The notes: generated by a model not told the origin, from the letters alone. 64,000 nucleotides of DNA from Pseudomonas sp. TH15 (GCF_016651105.1 NZ_JAEKEL010000001.1:273501-337500); one strand, 5' to 3'. Positions 29,893 to 40,514 are shown, counted from the first letter of the stretch. Numbers and translations: made by a program.

Positions 29893-31221
29893 TCAGCGCA
29901 ACATGCCGCTGCCGTAACCCTTCAGGTTGGCTTTCTTCATCAGGGATTCGTACTGGTGCGAAACGAGGTGCGATTGTACTTGGGACATGAAGTCCATCAC
30001 AACCACGACGACGATCAGCAACGAGGTCCCGCCAAGGTAGAACGGTACGTTTGCTGCAACCACCAGGAACTGGGGCAGCAAGCACACGGCCGTCATGTAA
30101 AGAGCACCGAACATGGTCAAACGAGTCAGAACGCCATCAATATAGCGCGCAGACTGCTCGCCTGGACGGATACCCGGAATAAAGGCACCGGACTTCTTCA
30201 GGTTTTCCGCTACGTCTTTCGGATTGAACATCAACGCCGTATAGAAGAAGCAGAAGAAAATAATCCCTGCACTAAACAGCAGAATATTCAACGGCTGACC
30301 AGGAGCGATCGACTGCGAGATGTCCTGCAACCAGCCCATACCTTCAGACTGACCGAACCAGGCACCCAACGAAGCCGGGAACAGCAAAATGCTGCTCGCG
30401 AAAATAGCCGGAATAACACCGGCCATGTTCACCTTCAGCGGCAAGTGGCTAGTCTGCGCAGCGAAGACCTTGCGGCCCTGCTGACGCTTGGCGTAGTGAA
30501 CAGCAATACGACGCTGACCACGCTCAATGAACACCACGAAACCGATAATCGCTACTGCCAGCAAACCGATGGCAACCAGGGCGAAGATGTTGATATCACC
30601 CTGACGTGCAGACTCGAAAGACTGCCCGATCGCTCTCGGAAGACCGGCGACGATACCCGAAAAAATCAACATCGAGATACCGTTGCCAACACCACGCTCA
30701 GTAATCTGCTCACCCAGCCACATCATGAACATCGCACCAGCCACAAAAGTGGATACCGCGACGAAATGGAAGCCAAAGTCACCAGTGAACGCAACGCCCT
30801 GCCCCGCCAGACCAATGGACATGCCAATAGCCTGAACCAGAGCGAGGACGACAGTGCCGTAGCGGGTGTACTGGCTGATCTTGCGACGGCCAGCTTCACC
30901 TTCCTTCTTCAACTGCTCCAGCTGCGGGCTGACGGCGGTCATCAGTTGCATGATGATCGATGCCGAAATGTACGGCATGATCCCCAGTGCAAAGATGCTC
31001 ATCCGTTCCAGCGCGCCGCCGGAAAACATGTTGAACAAGCTAAGAATGGTCCCCTCATTCTGTCGAAACAGGTCCGCGAGTCGGTCCGGGTTAATACCTG
31101 GAACCGGGATGTGTGCGCCTATTCGGTAGACGATAATCGCCAGGAACAGAAAACGCAGACGAGCCCAGAGTTCAGACATACCGCCTTTGCCGAGCGCAGA
31201 GAGAGCACCTTGCTTAGCCAT
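29893..31221 (-). CDS. secY: Protein translocase subunit SecY
   Basis: The channel subunit of the Sec translocon in the inner membrane, 442 residues with ten transmembrane helices. Family motifs include [14 protein letters not shown] in the first periplasmic segment, [20 protein letters not shown] (plug region) and [10 protein letters not shown]. The start abuts the stop of rplO with no gap, and rpmJ follows. Membership in the spc cluster is normal and couples translocon and ribosome supply. Confidence 0.98.
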   Translation of the reverse strand: MAKQGALSALGKGGMSELWARLRFLFLAIIVYRIGAHIPVPGINPDRLADLFRQNEGTILSLFNMFSGGALERMSIFALGIMPYISASIIMQLMTAVSPQLEQLKKEGEAGRRKISQYTRYGTVVLALVQAIGMSIGLAGQGVAFTGDFGFHFVAVSTFVAGAMFMMWLGEQITERGVGNGISMLIFSGIVAGLPRAIGQSFESARQGDINIFALVAIGLLAVAIIGFVVFIERGQRRIAVHYAKRQQGRKVFAAQTSHLPLKVNMAGVIPAIFASSILLFPASLGAWFGQSEGMGWLQDISQSIAPGQPLNILLFSAGIIFFCFFYTALMFNPKDVAENLKKSGAFIPGIRPGEQSARYIDGVLTRLTMFGALYMTAVCLLPQFLVVAANVPFYLGGTSLLIVVVVVMDFMSQVQSHLVSHQYESLMKKANLKGYGSGMLR

Positions 31222-31659
31222 TTATTCCTCGAACTTGCCGCCAGCTGCTTCGATAGCCGCACGCGCACCTTTGGTGGCGCCGATTCCCTTTCCGATGGTG
31301 ACAGCGCGAGTAACTTCGCCGGACAGCATGATTTTCACACGCTGTACGTTGACGTTAATAACGTTGGCATCTTTCAGGGACTGCACGGTGACGATGTCGC
31401 CTTCCACTTTGGCCAGCTCGGACAGACGCACTTCTGCGCGATCCATGGCTTTCAAGGAAACGAAACCGAATTTCGGCAGGCGACGATGCAGCGGCTGTTG
31501 ACCGCCTTCAAAGCCTGGAGCAATGGTGCCACCGGAGCGGGAGGACTGACCTTTGTGGCCACGGCCACCGGTCTTGCCCAAACCACTACCGATACCACGG
31601 CCCGGACGATGCTTTTCGCGACGGGAACCCGGCGCTGGACTCAGATCATTGAGTTTCAT
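31222..31659 (-). CDS. rplO: 50S ribosomal protein L15
   Basis: L15 is a 23S rRNA-binding assembly protein of 145 residues. Its start [20 protein letters not shown] is followed by the Gly-rich basic arm ([20 protein letters not shown]) typical of the family. It lies 3 bp after rpmD and immediately before secY. Confidence 0.98.
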   Translation of the reverse strand: MKLNDLSPAPGSRREKHRPGRGIGSGLGKTGGRGHKGQSSRSGGTIAPGFEGGQQPLHRRLPKFGFVSLKAMDRAEVRLSELAKVEGDIVTVQSLKDANVINVNVQRVKIMLSGEVTRAVTIGKGIGATKGARAAIEAAGGKFEE

Positions 31660-31662
31660 CGA

Positions 31663-31839
31663 TTAACCCTCGACACGCAGCATGTAGTAAGCCTTGTTGA
31701 TCATCCCGCGATTCTCGGGAGTATCAAGTACTTCTACAGTGTGACCGATGCGACGCAGACCCAGACCCTTAACGCACAGTTTGTGGTTAGGGATGCGGCC
31801 GGTCATGCTTTTGATCAGCGTAACTTTAACGGTAGCCAT
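31663..31839 (-). CDS. rpmD: 50S ribosomal protein L30
   Basis: A 58-residue protein: [20 protein letters not shown], then the family [20 protein letters not shown]. Its ATG at 31839 is 2 bp downstream of the rpsE stop, and its TAA is 3 bp before rplO. Length and sequence are normal for L30. Confidence 0.95.
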   Translation of the reverse strand: MATVKVTLIKSMTGRIPNHKLCVKGLGLRRIGHTVEVLDTPENRGMINKAYYMLRVEG

Positions 31840-31841
31840 GA

Positions 31842-32342
31842 TCAGAAGATCTCCTTGACGCTTTTGCCACGCTTGGCGGCAATGGATTCAGGAGATTGCA
31901 TAGCTTTCAAACCTTTGAAAGTGGCGTGAACCACGTTTACCGGGTTAGTCGAGCCGTAGCACTTGGCCAGAACGTTCTGAACGCCAGCAACTTCGAGGAC
32001 AGCACGCATAGCGCCGCCAGCGATGATACCGGTACCTTCAGAAGCAGGCTGCATATACACCTTCGAAGCGCCATGAGCAGACTTCATTGCGTACTGCAGA
32101 GTGGTGCCGTTCAGATCAACTTGGATCATGTTGCGACGAGCAGCTTCCATTGCCTTCTGGATCGCGGCAGGCACTTCACGTGACTTGCCACGGCCGAAGC
32201 CAACACGCCCTTTACCATCACCAACCACGGTCAACGCGGTGAAAGTGAAGATACGGCCGCCTTTAACGGTTTTGGCTACGCGGTTAACTTGAACCAGCTT
32301 CTCAATGTAGCCTTCGTCGCGCTTTTGGTCGTTATTTGACAT
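31842..32342 (-). CDS. rpsE: 30S ribosomal protein S5
   Basis: S5 shapes decoding fidelity at the mRNA entry side. The 166 residues include the double-stranded RNA-binding-like N-domain ([20 protein letters not shown]) and the C-domain ([20 protein letters not shown]). The spectinomycin-associated loop KTVKGGR is unaltered. Three base pairs separate it from rplR. Confidence 0.98.
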   Translation of the reverse strand: MSNNDQKRDEGYIEKLVQVNRVAKTVKGGRIFTFTALTVVGDGKGRVGFGRGKSREVPAAIQKAMEAARRNMIQVDLNGTTLQYAMKSAHGASKVYMQPASEGTGIIAGGAMRAVLEVAGVQNVLAKCYGSTNPVNVVHATFKGLKAMQSPESIAAKRGKSVKEIF

Positions 32343-32345
32343 AAC

Positions 32346-32696
32346 TTAGAACTCCAGCCCAGCTTCACGAGCAGCATCAGCCAGCGCCTTGACGCGACCG
32401 TGGTACTTGAAGCCAGAGCGGTCGAAAGCCACCTGCGAGACGCCAGCGGCTTTAGCACGCGTAGCGACCAGCTGGCCAACCTTAGTGGCCGCGTCGATGT
32501 TGCCAGTGGCGCCATCACGCAGTTCTTTATCCAAAGTCGAGGCAGATGCCAGGACTTTGTTGCCGTCGGCCGAAATGACCTGGGCGTAGATGTGCTGCGA
32601 CGAGCGGAACACGCAGAGACGCACGACTTCGAGTTCGTGCATTTTCAGGCGTGCTTTGCGAGCGCGACGCAGTCGAGTAACTTTTTTGTCGGTCAT
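32346..32696 (-). CDS. rplR: 50S ribosomal protein L18
   Basis: L18 binds 5S rRNA and mediates its attachment to 23S rRNA. The 116 residues start with a basic arm ([20 protein letters not shown]) and contain [13 protein letters not shown] and the terminal [21 protein letters not shown] region. It is 10 bp after rplF. Confidence 0.98.
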   Translation of the reverse strand: MTDKKVTRLRRARKARLKMHELEVVRLCVFRSSQHIYAQVISADGNKVLASASTLDKELRDGATGNIDAATKVGQLVATRAKAAGVSQVAFDRSGFKYHGRVKALADAAREAGLEF

Positions 32697-32706
32697 TTGC
32701 TATGCC

Positions 32707-33240
32707 CTACTTCTTCTTGGCTTCTTTACGACGGACGACTTCGTCCGCGTAGCGCACACCTTTACCTTTGTAAGGTTCTGGTGGACGGAAGTCGCGGATC
32801 TCGGCGGCCACTTGACCTACCAGCTGCTTATCGATGCCCTTAATCAGGATATCGGTCTGGCTAGGAGTCTCAGCGGTGATGCCTTCCGGCAGTTCGTAAT
32901 CCACTGGGTGCGAGAAGCCAAGAGCCAGGTTCAGCACTGTGCCTTTTGCTTGCGCTTTGTAACCAACACCGACCAGCTGGAGCTTGCGCTCGAAGCCTTG
33001 GCTTACGCCTTGGACCATGTTGTTTACCAACGCACGAGTGGTACCGGCCATTGCGCGAGTTTGTTGATCGCCATTGCGAGCAGCGAAACGCAGCTCACCA
33101 GCTTCTTCAACGATCTCAACGGACGAATGGATGTTCAGTTCGAGAGTGCCCTTGGCACCCTTCACCGAAAGCTGTTGGCCTGCGAATTTGACTTCGACAC
33201 CGGCTGGCAGCTTAACGGGGTTCTTAGCGACGCGTGACAT
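32707..33240 (-). CDS. rplF: 50S ribosomal protein L6
   Basis: L6 lies near the factor-binding base of the L7/L12 stalk. The 177 residues hold two repeats of the L6 fold ([20 protein letters not shown] and the C-terminal [20 protein letters not shown]). The end is basic. It is 12 bp after rpsH. Confidence 0.98.
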   Translation of the reverse strand: MSRVAKNPVKLPAGVEVKFAGQQLSVKGAKGTLELNIHSSVEIVEEAGELRFAARNGDQQTRAMAGTTRALVNNMVQGVSQGFERKLQLVGVGYKAQAKGTVLNLALGFSHPVDYELPEGITAETPSQTDILIKGIDKQLVGQVAAEIRDFRPPEPYKGKGVRYADEVVRRKEAKKK

Positions 33241-33252
33241 GCTTATCCCCCC

Positions 33253-33645
33253 TTAGAACACAGTGCAAAGAACTTCGCCGCCGACACCGGCAGCGCGCGC
33301 AGCACGATCCGTCATCACACCTTTGTTGGTGGAGACGATAGACACACCGAGACCGCCACGAACTTTTGGCAGATCATCGACGGACTTGTACTGACGCAGG
33401 CCTGGACGGCTAACGCGCTTCACTTCCTCGATGACCGGACGGCCTTCGAAGTACTTCAGCTCGATGGACAGCAGTGGTTTGATTTCGCTGCTGATCTGAT
33501 AACCCGCAATGTAACCTTCGTCCTTCAGGACTTTGGCAACAGCTACCTTCAAAGTAGAAGATGGCATGCTTACGACGGACTTTTCAGCCATCTGGGCATT
33601 ACGGATTCGAGTTAGCATGTCCGCTAACGGGTCCTGCATACTCAT
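33253..33645 (-). CDS. rpsH: 30S ribosomal protein S8
   Basis: S8 binds the central domain of 16S rRNA and is the spc operon repressor in E. coli. The 130 residues begin [20 protein letters not shown] and end with the family [20 protein letters not shown]. It is separated from rpsN by an unusual 208-bp gap containing two hairpins. Confidence 0.98.
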   Translation of the reverse strand: MSMQDPLADMLTRIRNAQMAEKSVVSMPSSTLKVAVAKVLKDEGYIAGYQISSEIKPLLSIELKYFEGRPVIEEVKRVSRPGLRQYKSVDDLPKVRGGLGVSIVSTNKGVMTDRAARAAGVGGEVLCTVF

Positions 33646-33764
33646 GGGCTAGACGCTCCTAATACAAAAAAATAAGCCTTGCGGCTACTACCTTCGCCGA
33701 GAAACTCCGCACGTAAAAAGCACGGGCTCAGGCGAGCCGGGTATTCTAGACACACCCCACAAAT

Positions 33765-33832
33765 GAATCAAGCCCCAAAAGGGGCTTGATTCAAGTTCAA
33801 GGTCACCGATGGTCAGGATCTTGCAATCCTGA
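33765..33832 (-). other. Tandem hairpins in the rpsN-rpsH gap
   Basis: The gap 33646-33853 holds no gene. GAATCAAGCCCC (33765-33776) and GGGGCTTGATTC (33781-33792) form a perfect 12-bp stem with an AAAA loop. Upstream on the transcript TCAGGAT (33813-33819) and ATCCTGA (33826-33832) form a second stem. No T run follows, so a terminator is unlikely. An RNA processing or regulatory role is possible. Confidence 0.55.
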
Positions 33833-33853
33833 ACACCGAGACTTTGACAGTGC

Positions 33854-34159
33854 TTACCAGCTGGCTTTAACCAGACCAGGTACGTCACCACGCATTGCAG
33901 CTTCACGCAGTTTGTTACGGCCGAGGCCGAACTTGCGGTAAACGCCGTGTGGACGACCGGTCAGGCGGCAGCGGTTACGCATGCGCGAAGCGCTTGCGTC
34001 ACGTGGCTGCTTCTGCAGAGCTACTGTAGCTTCCCAACGCGCTTCTGGACTTGCGTTCAGATCAACGATGATAGCTTTCAGTGCTGCACGCTTCTTGGCG
34101 TACTTGGCAACCGTGAGCTGACGCTTCAGCTCGCGGTTTTTCATGCTCATCTTGGCCAT
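33854..34159 (-). CDS. rpsN: 30S ribosomal protein S14
   Basis: S14 of the long zinc-independent (C-) form, 101 residues, from the ATG at 34159 ([14 protein letters not shown]). The C-terminal motif [20 protein letters not shown] has a single Cys, so there is no zinc ribbon. It is 13 bp after rplE. A longer upstream frame has no support. Confidence 0.97.
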   Translation of the reverse strand: MAKMSMKNRELKRQLTVAKYAKKRAALKAIIVDLNASPEARWEATVALQKQPRDASASRMRNRCRLTGRPHGVYRKFGLGRNKLREAAMRGDVPGLVKASW

Positions 34160-34172
34160 TTTCCTACTCCAA

Positions 34173-34712
34173 TCAGTTGCGGAACGGGAATTTGAAAGCA
34201 CGCAGCAGCGCGCGACCTTCATCATCGTTCTTGGCAGTGGTGGTCAGGGTAATGTCCAGACCGCGGAGAGCATCGATCTTGTCGTAGTCGATTTCCGGGA
34301 AGATGATCTGCTCTTTAACGCCCATGCTGTAGTTACCACGACCATCAAAGGACTTGGCATTCAGGCCGCGGAAGTCGCGGACCCGAGGCAGGGAGATCGA
34401 CAGCAGACGATCCAGGAACTCGTACATACGCTCACGGCGCAGGGTCACTTTGACGCCGATCGGCCAACCTTCACGGACTTTAAAGCCAGCGATGGATTTC
34501 CGAGCGTAAGTCACAACAACTTTCTGACCGGTGATCTTTTCCAGATCGGCAACAGCGTGCTCGATGACTTTTTTGTCACCGACCGCTTCGCCCAGACCCA
34601 TGTTCAGGGTGATCTTTGTAACGCGTGGAACTTCCATCACGTTCGAAAGCTTAAGTTCTTCCTTAAGCTTCGGTGCGATTTCCTTCCAGTAAATCTCTTT
34701 TAGTCGTGCCAT
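34173..34712 (-). CDS. rplE: 50S ribosomal protein L5
   Basis: L5 joins the 5S particle to the large subunit and touches the P-site tRNA. The 179 residues include [40 protein letters not shown] and the [20 protein letters not shown] motif. Position after rplX in the spc cluster is standard. Confidence 0.98.
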   Translation of the reverse strand: MARLKEIYWKEIAPKLKEELKLSNVMEVPRVTKITLNMGLGEAVGDKKVIEHAVADLEKITGQKVVVTYARKSIAGFKVREGWPIGVKVTLRRERMYEFLDRLLSISLPRVRDFRGLNAKSFDGRGNYSMGVKEQIIFPEIDYDKIDALRGLDITLTTTAKNDDEGRALLRAFKFPFRN

Positions 34713-34732
34713 GGTCTTCTACCTAGCAGTGT

Positions 34733-35047
34733 TCAAGCATCAACCGCTTTTTGGGTCGACTTGAAGACACGAATTTTCTTGCCGTCTTCTACTTTGAAAC
34801 CAACGCGATCAGCCTTGTTGGTTTCGCCGTTGAAAATGGCGACGTTAGAAGCGTCCAGTGGAGCTTCTTTTTCGACGATACCGCCTTGTACGCCCGACAT
34901 CGGGTTAGGCTTGGTATGACGCTTAACCAGGTTCAGACCACCAATAACCAGACGGTTATTAGCGAGAACCTTAAGCACCTTACCGCGCTTACCTTTGTCT
35001 TTGCCGGCGATCACGATGATCTCGTCGTCACGACGAATCTTTTGCAT
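34733..35047 (-). CDS. rplX: 50S ribosomal protein L24
   Basis: L24 begins large-subunit assembly by binding domain I of 23S rRNA. The 104 residues carry a KOW motif at the start ([20 protein letters not shown]) followed by [14 protein letters not shown]. It is 11 bp downstream of rplN. Confidence 0.98.
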   Translation of the reverse strand: MQKIRRDDEIIVIAGKDKGKRGKVLKVLANNRLVIGGLNLVKRHTKPNPMSGVQGGIVEKEAPLDASNVAIFNGETNKADRVGFKVEDGKKIRVFKSTQKAVDA

Positions 35048-35058
35048 GTCGGATCTCC

Positions 35059-35427
35059 TTACAGCACTTCTGGGGCGAGCGAGACGATCTTCATGAACTT
35101 CTCAGTACGAAGTTCACGGGTCACTGGCCCAAAGATACGGGTGCCGATCGGCTCTTGCTTGTTGTTCAGAAGAACAGCAGCGTTGCCATCAAAGCGGATA
35201 ATGGAGCCATCAGCACGGCGTACGCCGTGACGAGTGCGGACTACAACAGCAGTCATCACTTGGCCTTTTTTCACTTTACCGCGAGGAATTGCTTCCTTCA
35301 CGGTAACTTTGATGATGTCACCGATACCAGCGTAACGACGATGGGAGCCACCCAGCACCTTGATGCACATAACGCGGCGAGCGCCGCTGTTATCGGCCAC
35401 ATCGAGCATGGATTGAGTCTGAATCAT
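35059..35427 (-). CDS. rplN: 50S ribosomal protein L14
   Basis: L14 lies on the interface and contributes to bridge B8. The 122 residues are canonical: [20 protein letters not shown], then [18 protein letters not shown] and the C-terminal [13 protein letters not shown]. It opens the spc part of the cluster, 23 bp after rpsQ. Confidence 0.98.
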   Translation of the reverse strand: MIQTQSMLDVADNSGARRVMCIKVLGGSHRRYAGIGDIIKVTVKEAIPRGKVKKGQVMTAVVVRTRHGVRRADGSIIRFDGNAAVLLNNKQEPIGTRIFGPVTRELRTEKFMKIVSLAPEVL

Positions 35428-35450
35428 ATAATTTCTCCGACCCCTAGTCC

Positions 35451-35717
35451 TTAGACTTCCACAGCGCGTTCGAGAACATCAACCAGTGCCCAAGACTTGG
35501 TCTTGGCCAGCGGACGAGTTTCACGAATAGTGACTTTGTCGCCGATGTGGCACTGATTGGTTTCGTCGTGCGCGTGCAGCTTAGTCGAACGCTTAACGTA
35601 TTTACCGTAGATCGGGTGCTTTACGCGACGCTCGATCAGAACGGTGATGGTCTTGTCCATTTTGTCGCTGACAACACGGCCAGTCAGCGTACGGACGGTT
35701 TTTTCGGCTTCAGCCAT
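35451..35717 (-). CDS. rpsQ: 30S ribosomal protein S17
   Basis: S17 is an early 16S-binding OB-fold protein of 88 residues. Visible motifs are [20 protein letters not shown] and [15 protein letters not shown]. It starts 2 bp after the rpmC stop and is last in the S10 part of the cluster. Confidence 0.98.
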   Translation of the reverse strand: MAEAEKTVRTLTGRVVSDKMDKTITVLIERRVKHPIYGKYVKRSTKLHAHDETNQCHIGDKVTIRETRPLAKTKSWALVDVLERAVEV

Positions 35718-35719
35718 GA

Positions 35720-35911
35720 TTACTTACCTGCCTGCTGTTTGAGCACAGTCTTCACGCGAGCGATGTCACGCTTAACTTGCCGGAGCAGGTGAGACTGCCC
35801 CAACTGGCCAGTTGCTTTCTGCATGCGCAGATTGAACTGGTCGCGCAGCAGGCCGAGCAGTTGCTCGTTAAGCTGCGGCGCGTCTTTTTCACGAAGTTCA
35901 TTCGCTTTCAT
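35720..35911 (-). CDS. rpmC: 50S ribosomal protein L29
   Basis: L29 is a two-helix protein at the tunnel exit, 63 residues. I use the ATG at 35911. A GTG one codon upstream is also open. It begins [20 protein letters not shown]. The start shares its A with the rplP stop (TGATG), so translation is coupled. Confidence 0.96.
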   Translation of the reverse strand: MKANELREKDAPQLNEQLLGLLRDQFNLRMQKATGQLGQSHLLRQVKRDIARVKTVLKQQAGK

Positions 35912-36324
35912 CACATCACCGTCCGTTTAACAAAGGCGGTGGCGAGCGGCAGCTTTGCAGCAGCCAGGGCAAAAGCCTCACGCGCCAGCTCTTCAGTAAC
36001 ACCCTCGATTTCATACAGGACTTTGCCTGGCTGAATCTGGGCAACCCAGTACTCCACACTACCCTTACCTTTACCCATCCGAACTTCGAGGGGCTTTTTG
36101 GAGATAGGCTTGTCCGGGAATACACGGATCCAGATCTTGCCGCCACGTTTAACGTGACGGGTCAGTGCACGACGCGCTGACTCGATCTGACGAGCGGTGA
36201 GACGACCACGAGCTACAGACTTCAGCGCATATTCGCCGAAGCTGACTTTGCTACCGCGCTGAGCCAAGCCACGGTTGTGGCCTGTCATCTGCTTGCGGAA
36301 CTTCGTACGCTTTGGTTGCAACAT
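35911..36324 (-). CDS. rplP: 50S ribosomal protein L16
   Basis: L16 helps to shape the A and P sites for tRNA. The 137 residues include [40 protein letters not shown] and [20 protein letters not shown]. It overlaps rpmC by one base and follows rpsC by 12 bp. Confidence 0.98.
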   Translation of the reverse strand: MLQPKRTKFRKQMTGHNRGLAQRGSKVSFGEYALKSVARGRLTARQIESARRALTRHVKRGGKIWIRVFPDKPISKKPLEVRMGKGKGSVEYWVAQIQPGKVLYEIEGVTEELAREAFALAAAKLPLATAFVKRTVM

Positions 36325-36336
36325 TTGGCGTACCCC

Positions 36337-37023
36337 TTACTTAGCAGCTTTTTTACGAGGCGCTGGTGCTTGTGGTTTCAGTTCTTCTTGGCGACCACCA
36401 ATTACTTCGCCTTTGAAGATCCAAACCTTTACACCGATCACACCATAAGTGGTGTGAGCTTCGTAGTTGGCATAGTCGATGTCGGCACGCAGGGTGTGCA
36501 GTGGCACACGACCTTCGCGATACCATTCAGTACGTGCGATTTCAGCACCGCCGAGACGACCGCTCACTTGGATTTTGATGCCTTTGGCACCAATGCGCAT
36601 GGCGTTCTGTACAGCGCGCTTCATAGCGCGGCGGAACATTACGCGACGCTCCAGCTGCTGAGCTACGCTCTGCGCAACCAACATACCGTCGAGTTCCGGC
36701 TTGCGGATTTCTTCGATATTGATGTGCACAGGCACACCCATTTGCTTGGTCAGGTCCTGACGCAGCTTCTCAACATCTTCACCTTTCTTCCCGATAACGA
36801 TACCTGGACGAGCGGTGTGGATGGTGATACGTGCAGTTTGGGCCGGACGATGGATATCGATACGGCTTACGGACGCGCTTTTTAGTTTGTCTTGGAGATA
36901 CTCGCGCACCTTCAGATCAGCGAACAAATAGTCCGCATAAGTCCGACCGTCTGCGTACCAGACGGAGGTGTGCTCCTTGACGATTCCCAGGCGAATGCCA
37001 ATGGGATGTACTTTCTGACCCAT
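36337..37023 (-). CDS. rpsC: 30S ribosomal protein S3
   Basis: S3 forms the mRNA entry pore with helicase activity. The 228 residues start at the ATG at 37023 ([18 protein letters not shown]). A longer frame overlaps rplV and has no homology. The KH domain lies around 40-110 ([20 protein letters not shown]), and the C-domain has [20 protein letters not shown]. It is 13 bp after rplV. Confidence 0.97.
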
Positions 37024-37036
37024 CTCTTCGACTCCG

Positions 37037-37369
37037 TTACTTGTCAGCAACCTTGACAGTGATATGGCAAGACCGCTTGACGATGCGATCAGCACGGCCT
37101 TTGGCACGTGGCATGATTCGCTTCAGCGAACGCCCTTCGTTGACGAAAACGGTGCTGACTTTAAGGTCATCAACGTCTGCGCCTTCGTTGTGCTCGGCGT
37201 TGGCTACGGCCGACTCCAGCACTTTCTTGATGATCTCGGCGGCTTTCTTACTGCTGAAAGCCAACAGGTTGAGCGCTTCGCCCACCTTCTTCCCGCGGAT
37301 CTGGTCGGCGACCAAGCGGGCTTTCTGGGCGGAGATTCGAGCGCCCGACAACTTAGCGGCTACTTCCAT
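37037..37369 (-). CDS. rplV: 50S ribosomal protein L22
   Basis: L22 reaches into the exit tunnel; its loop is a macrolide resistance site. The 110 residues are normal ([40 protein letters not shown]). The loop [12 protein letters not shown] is unaltered. It lies 13 bp after rpsS. Confidence 0.98.
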
Positions 37370-37382
37370 CGTTCCTTACCCC

Positions 37383-37658
37383 TTAACGCTTGGCTTTCTT
37401 GTCTGCCACGTGCCCACGATATGTGCGGGTACCGGCAAACTCGCCTAGTTTGTGGCCGACCATGTCTTCGTTCACGAGAACTGGAACATGTTGACGACCG
37501 TTATGCACAGCAATGGTCAAACCGACCATTTGTGGCAGGATCATGGAACGGCGCGACCAGGTTTTCACTGGTTTGCGATCGTTCTTTTCCGCCGCCACTT
37601 CGATCTTCTTCAGTAGGTGAAGATCAATAAAAGGACCTTTTTTCAGAGAACGTGGCAC
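37383..37658 (-). CDS. rpsS: 30S ribosomal protein S19
   Basis: S19 pairs with S13 in the head of the small subunit. The 91 residues begin [20 protein letters not shown] and contain [16 protein letters not shown] near the end. It is 16 bp after rplB. Confidence 0.98.
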   Translation of the reverse strand: MPRSLKKGPFIDLHLLKKIEVAAEKNDRKPVKTWSRRSMILPQMVGLTIAVHNGRQHVPVLVNEDMVGHKLGEFAGTRTYRGHVADKKAKR

Positions 37659-37674
37659 TGTCGTATCCCTCTAT

Positions 37675-38499
37675 TTACTTGCGACGACGGACGATCATTT
37701 TGTCGGTACGCTTATTACCACGAGTCTTCGCGCCCTTAGTCGGGAAGCCCCATGGCGATACCGGATGACGACCACCAGAGGTACGACCTTCACCACCACC
37801 ATGTGGGTGGTCAACCGGGTTCATGGCAACACCACGAACGGTTGGGCGAACGCCACGCCAGCGTTTGGCACCAGCTTTACCCAGCGAACGCAGGCTGTGC
37901 TCGGAGTTCGAGACTTCACCCAGGGTCGCGCGGCATTCAGCCAGCACTTTACGCATCTCACCAGAACGCAGACGCAGGGTCACGTAGACACCTTCACGAG
38001 CGATCAGCTGAGCCGAAGCACCAGCGGAACGAGCGATTTGCGCGCCTTTACCTGGCTTCAATTCGATGCCGTGTACGGTGCTACCAACTGGAATGTTACG
38101 CAGTTGCAGAGCGTTGCCCGGCTTGATCGGCGCCAAAGCACCTGCGATCAGCTGGTCACCAGCACTCACGCCTTTAGGGGCGATGATGTAGCGACGCTCG
38201 CCATCTGCGTACAGCAGCAGAGCGATGTGAGCAGTACGGTTTGGATCGTATTCAATACGCTCGACAGTGGCAACAATGCCATCTTTGTCGTTGCGACGGA
38301 AATCGACCAGACGATAATGCTGCTTATGGCCACCACCGATGTGACGAGTGGTAATACGACCATTGTTGTTACGACCACCAGTCTTCGATTTTTTCTCGAG
38401 CAGCGGTGCGTGAGGAGCGCCTTTATGCAGCTCCTGGTTGACCACCTTGACCACAAAACGGCGGCCAGGGGAAGTCGGTTTGCATTTAACGATTGCCAT
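37675..38499 (-). CDS. rplB: 50S ribosomal protein L2
   Basis: L2 is essential for the peptidyl transferase centre. The 274 residues include [19 protein letters not shown] and the conserved C-terminal [20 protein letters not shown], with the active-site-proximal His in DHPHGGG. It is 14 bp after rplW. Confidence 0.98.
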   Translation of the reverse strand: MAIVKCKPTSPGRRFVVKVVNQELHKGAPHAPLLEKKSKTGGRNNNGRITTRHIGGGHKQHYRLVDFRRNDKDGIVATVERIEYDPNRTAHIALLLYADGERRYIIAPKGVSAGDQLIAGALAPIKPGNALQLRNIPVGSTVHGIELKPGKGAQIARSAGASAQLIAREGVYVTLRLRSGEMRKVLAECRATLGEVSNSEHSLRSLGKAGAKRWRGVRPTVRGVAMNPVDHPHGGGEGRTSGGRHPVSPWGFPTKGAKTRGNKRTDKMIVRRRK

Positions 38500-38513
38500 G
38501 ATGCACCCCTTCC

Positions 38514-38813
38514 TTACTCAGCACTGCTGCTGAAATCGAGATCTTGGCCTGGCTGAAGGGAGATAACTGCCTTCTTCCAGTCATTACGCTTGCCCAGACC
38601 GCGAGCAGTGCGCTTGCTCTTACCCAGAACATTCAGGGTAGTAACACGCTCTACTTTCACGCTGAACAGGCTTTCGACGGCCTTCTTGATTTCCAGCTTG
38701 GTTGCGTCAGTTGCAACCTTGAAAACGAACTGGCCTTTCTTGTCAGCCAGAACCGTAGCCTTTTCGGAAACGTGCGGGCCAAGCAGAACTTTAAATACGC
38801 GTTCCTGGTTCAT
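38514..38813 (-). CDS. rplW: 50S ribosomal protein L23
   Basis: L23 is the docking site of trigger factor and SRP at the tunnel exit. The 99 residues hold [19 protein letters not shown] and [20 protein letters not shown]. The start overlaps the rplD end by 4 bp. Confidence 0.98.
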
Positions 38814-39412
38814 CCCAGCAGCTCCTCGAATTTCTTCACGGCCGACACGGTGATCAACACCTTGTCGTATGCGATCAGACTAACTGGATCGGAACCTTGA
38901 ACGTCACGTACATCAACGTGTGGCAGGTTACGAGCAGCCAGGTACAGGTTCTGATCAACCACTTCAGACACGATCAAGACGTCAGTCAGGCCCATGCCAG
39001 TCAGTTTGTTCAGCAGATCTTTGGTCTTCGGTGCATCAACAGCGAAGTCCTGAACCACAACCAGACGATCAGTACGCACCAGCTCAGCAAGGATGGAACG
39101 CATTGCTGCGCGATACATCTTCTTGTTCAGCTTCTGGGTGTGATCCTGAGGACGAGCTGCGAAAGTGGTACCGCCGCCACGCCAGATTGGGCTACGGATA
39201 GTACCGGCACGAGCACGGCCAGTACCTTTCTGACGCCAAGGGCGCTTACCGCCACCACGAACGTCGGAACGGGTCTTTTGCTGCTTGCTACCTTGACGGC
39301 CGCCGGCCATGTAGGCCACGACTGCTTGGTGAACCAGCGTCTCGTTGAATTCGCCGCCAAATGTCAGTTCGGAAACTTCGATCGCTTGAGCGTCATTTAC
39401 ATTTAATTGCAT
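38810..39412 (-). CDS. rplD: 50S ribosomal protein L4
   Basis: L4 binds domain I of 23S rRNA and lines the exit tunnel. In E. coli it also represses the S10 operon through a leader that mimics that rRNA site. The 200 residues have the usual [20 protein letters not shown] start and the tunnel loop ([20 protein letters not shown]). A close copy of the 23S domain I site lies upstream of rplC in this window, which fits autogenous control by this protein. It is 12 bp after rplC. Confidence 0.97.
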
Positions 39413-39424
39413 GTCAGCTTCCCC

Positions 39425-40060
39425 TTAACCGCGAGCCTTGGCTGCTGGACGTACAACCAAGTTGCCGCCAGTAGCGCCAGGAACAGCACCCTTGACCAAC
39501 AACAGATTGCGTTCAGCGTCCACGCGCACTACTTCCAGGGACTGCACGGTCACGCGCTCAGCGCCCATATGACCGGACATTTTTTTGCCCTTGAATACAC
39601 GACCAGGAGTCTGGCACTGGCCGATAGAGCCTGGAACGCGGTGGGACACGGAGTTACCGTGGGTATTATCTTGCCCGCGGAAGTTCCAACGCTTGATCGT
39701 ACCCTGGAAGCCTTTACCCTTGGACTGACCGGTTACATCAACCAGTTGACCAGCGGCGAAGATTTCAGCGTTGATCAGATCGCCGGCCTGGTACTCGCCT
39801 TCTTCAAGACGGAATTCCATTACGGTACGACCAGCGGCAACGTTCGCTTTAGCGAAGTGGCCAGCTTGAGCAGCTGTAACACGCGAAGCACGACGCTCGC
39901 CTACAGTGACTTGCACTGCACGATAGCCATCGGTCTCTTCAGTTTTGAACTGGGTGACGCGATTCGGTTCGATCTCAATGACCGTGACCGGAATGGAGAC
40001 ACCTTCTTCGGTGAAAATACGGGTCATACCGCATTTACGACCGACTACACCAATAGTCAT
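39425..40060 (-). CDS. rplC: 50S ribosomal protein L3
   Basis: L3 is an early assembly protein that reaches the peptidyl transferase centre. The 211 residues start at the ATG at 40060 ([20 protein letters not shown]), with GAGG about 9 nt before it. An in-frame GTG at 40093 would add 11 residues, but the family begins at MTIG. The glutamine that is methylated in the family lies in the [20 protein letters not shown] stretch. The 80-nt gap from rpsJ carries the rRNA-like leader. Confidence 0.97.
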   Translation of the reverse strand: MTIGVVGRKCGMTRIFTEEGVSIPVTVIEIEPNRVTQFKTEETDGYRAVQVTVGERRASRVTAAQAGHFAKANVAAGRTVMEFRLEEGEYQAGDLINAEIFAAGQLVDVTGQSKGKGFQGTIKRWNFRGQDNTHGNSVSHRVPGSIGQCQTPGRVFKGKKMSGHMGAERVTVQSLEVVRVDAERNLLLVKGAVPGATGGNLVVRPAAKARG

Positions 40061-40140
40061 GTTGTAAACCTCATGAGTGTACGGGGCTTTCACCCGCTAT
40101 GGCCGCCCATTTCAGAGCGTTACACGACTAAGACCGAGTC
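40061..40140 (-). promoter_or_regulatory. rplC leader mimicking 23S rRNA domain I (candidate L4 operator)
   Basis: Transcript positions 40123 down to 40077 match 23S rRNA of this window (63465 down to 63419, 23S nt 291-337) at 40 of 47 positions without gaps. Identical runs include AACGCTCTG, GCGGCCATAG, GGGTGA, AGCCC and GTAC. The match ends 16 nt before the rplC ATG, beside its GAGG. The 23S segment is the domain I region that L4 binds. Control by L4 is inferred by analogy with the E. coli S10 leader, which lies upstream of rpsJ instead. Confidence 0.7.
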
Positions 40141-40452
40141 TTAGCCGAGGCTGATCTGCACTTCCACACCGGCCGCAAGATCAAGCTTCATAAGAGCATC
40201 AACGGTTTTATCCGTTGGCTGGACGATGTCCAGAACGCGCTTATGAGTACGGATCTCGTACTGGTCGCGCGCGTCTTTGTTGACGTGCGGGGAGACCAGA
40301 ACGGTGAACCGCTCTTTACGGGTAGGCAGTGGAATTGGACCACGCACTTGAGCACCAGTACGTTTCGCGGTTTCCACGATTTCCTGGGTGGATTGGTCGA
40401 TCAGGCGATGGTCAAAAGCCTTCAACCTGATACGGATTTGCTGATTTTGCAT
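40141..40452 (-). CDS. rpsJ: 30S ribosomal protein S10 (NusE)
   Basis: S10 is a head protein of the small subunit and, as NusE, a partner of NusB in antitermination. The 103 residues start [20 protein letters not shown] and contain [20 protein letters not shown] and [15 protein letters not shown]. It is the first gene of the S10 operon, behind a promoter at 40515-40543. Confidence 0.98.
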
Positions 40453-40514
40453 TGGATTTCAGACTCCGGCTGCTATTCCCAGCGAGCGCAATACGCCCGT
40501 TAAAAGGAGGCGCA

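Noticed and set aside
29755..31929. A 724-codon plus-strand open frame opposite secY-rplO-rpmD
   Set aside because: It crosses four genes on the other strand and has no protein-like features or start signals.
33688..33906. A 72-codon minus-strand frame in the rpsN-rpsH gap
   Set aside because: It begins inside rpsN in another frame, runs through the hairpins, has no ribosome-binding site and has no family resemblance.
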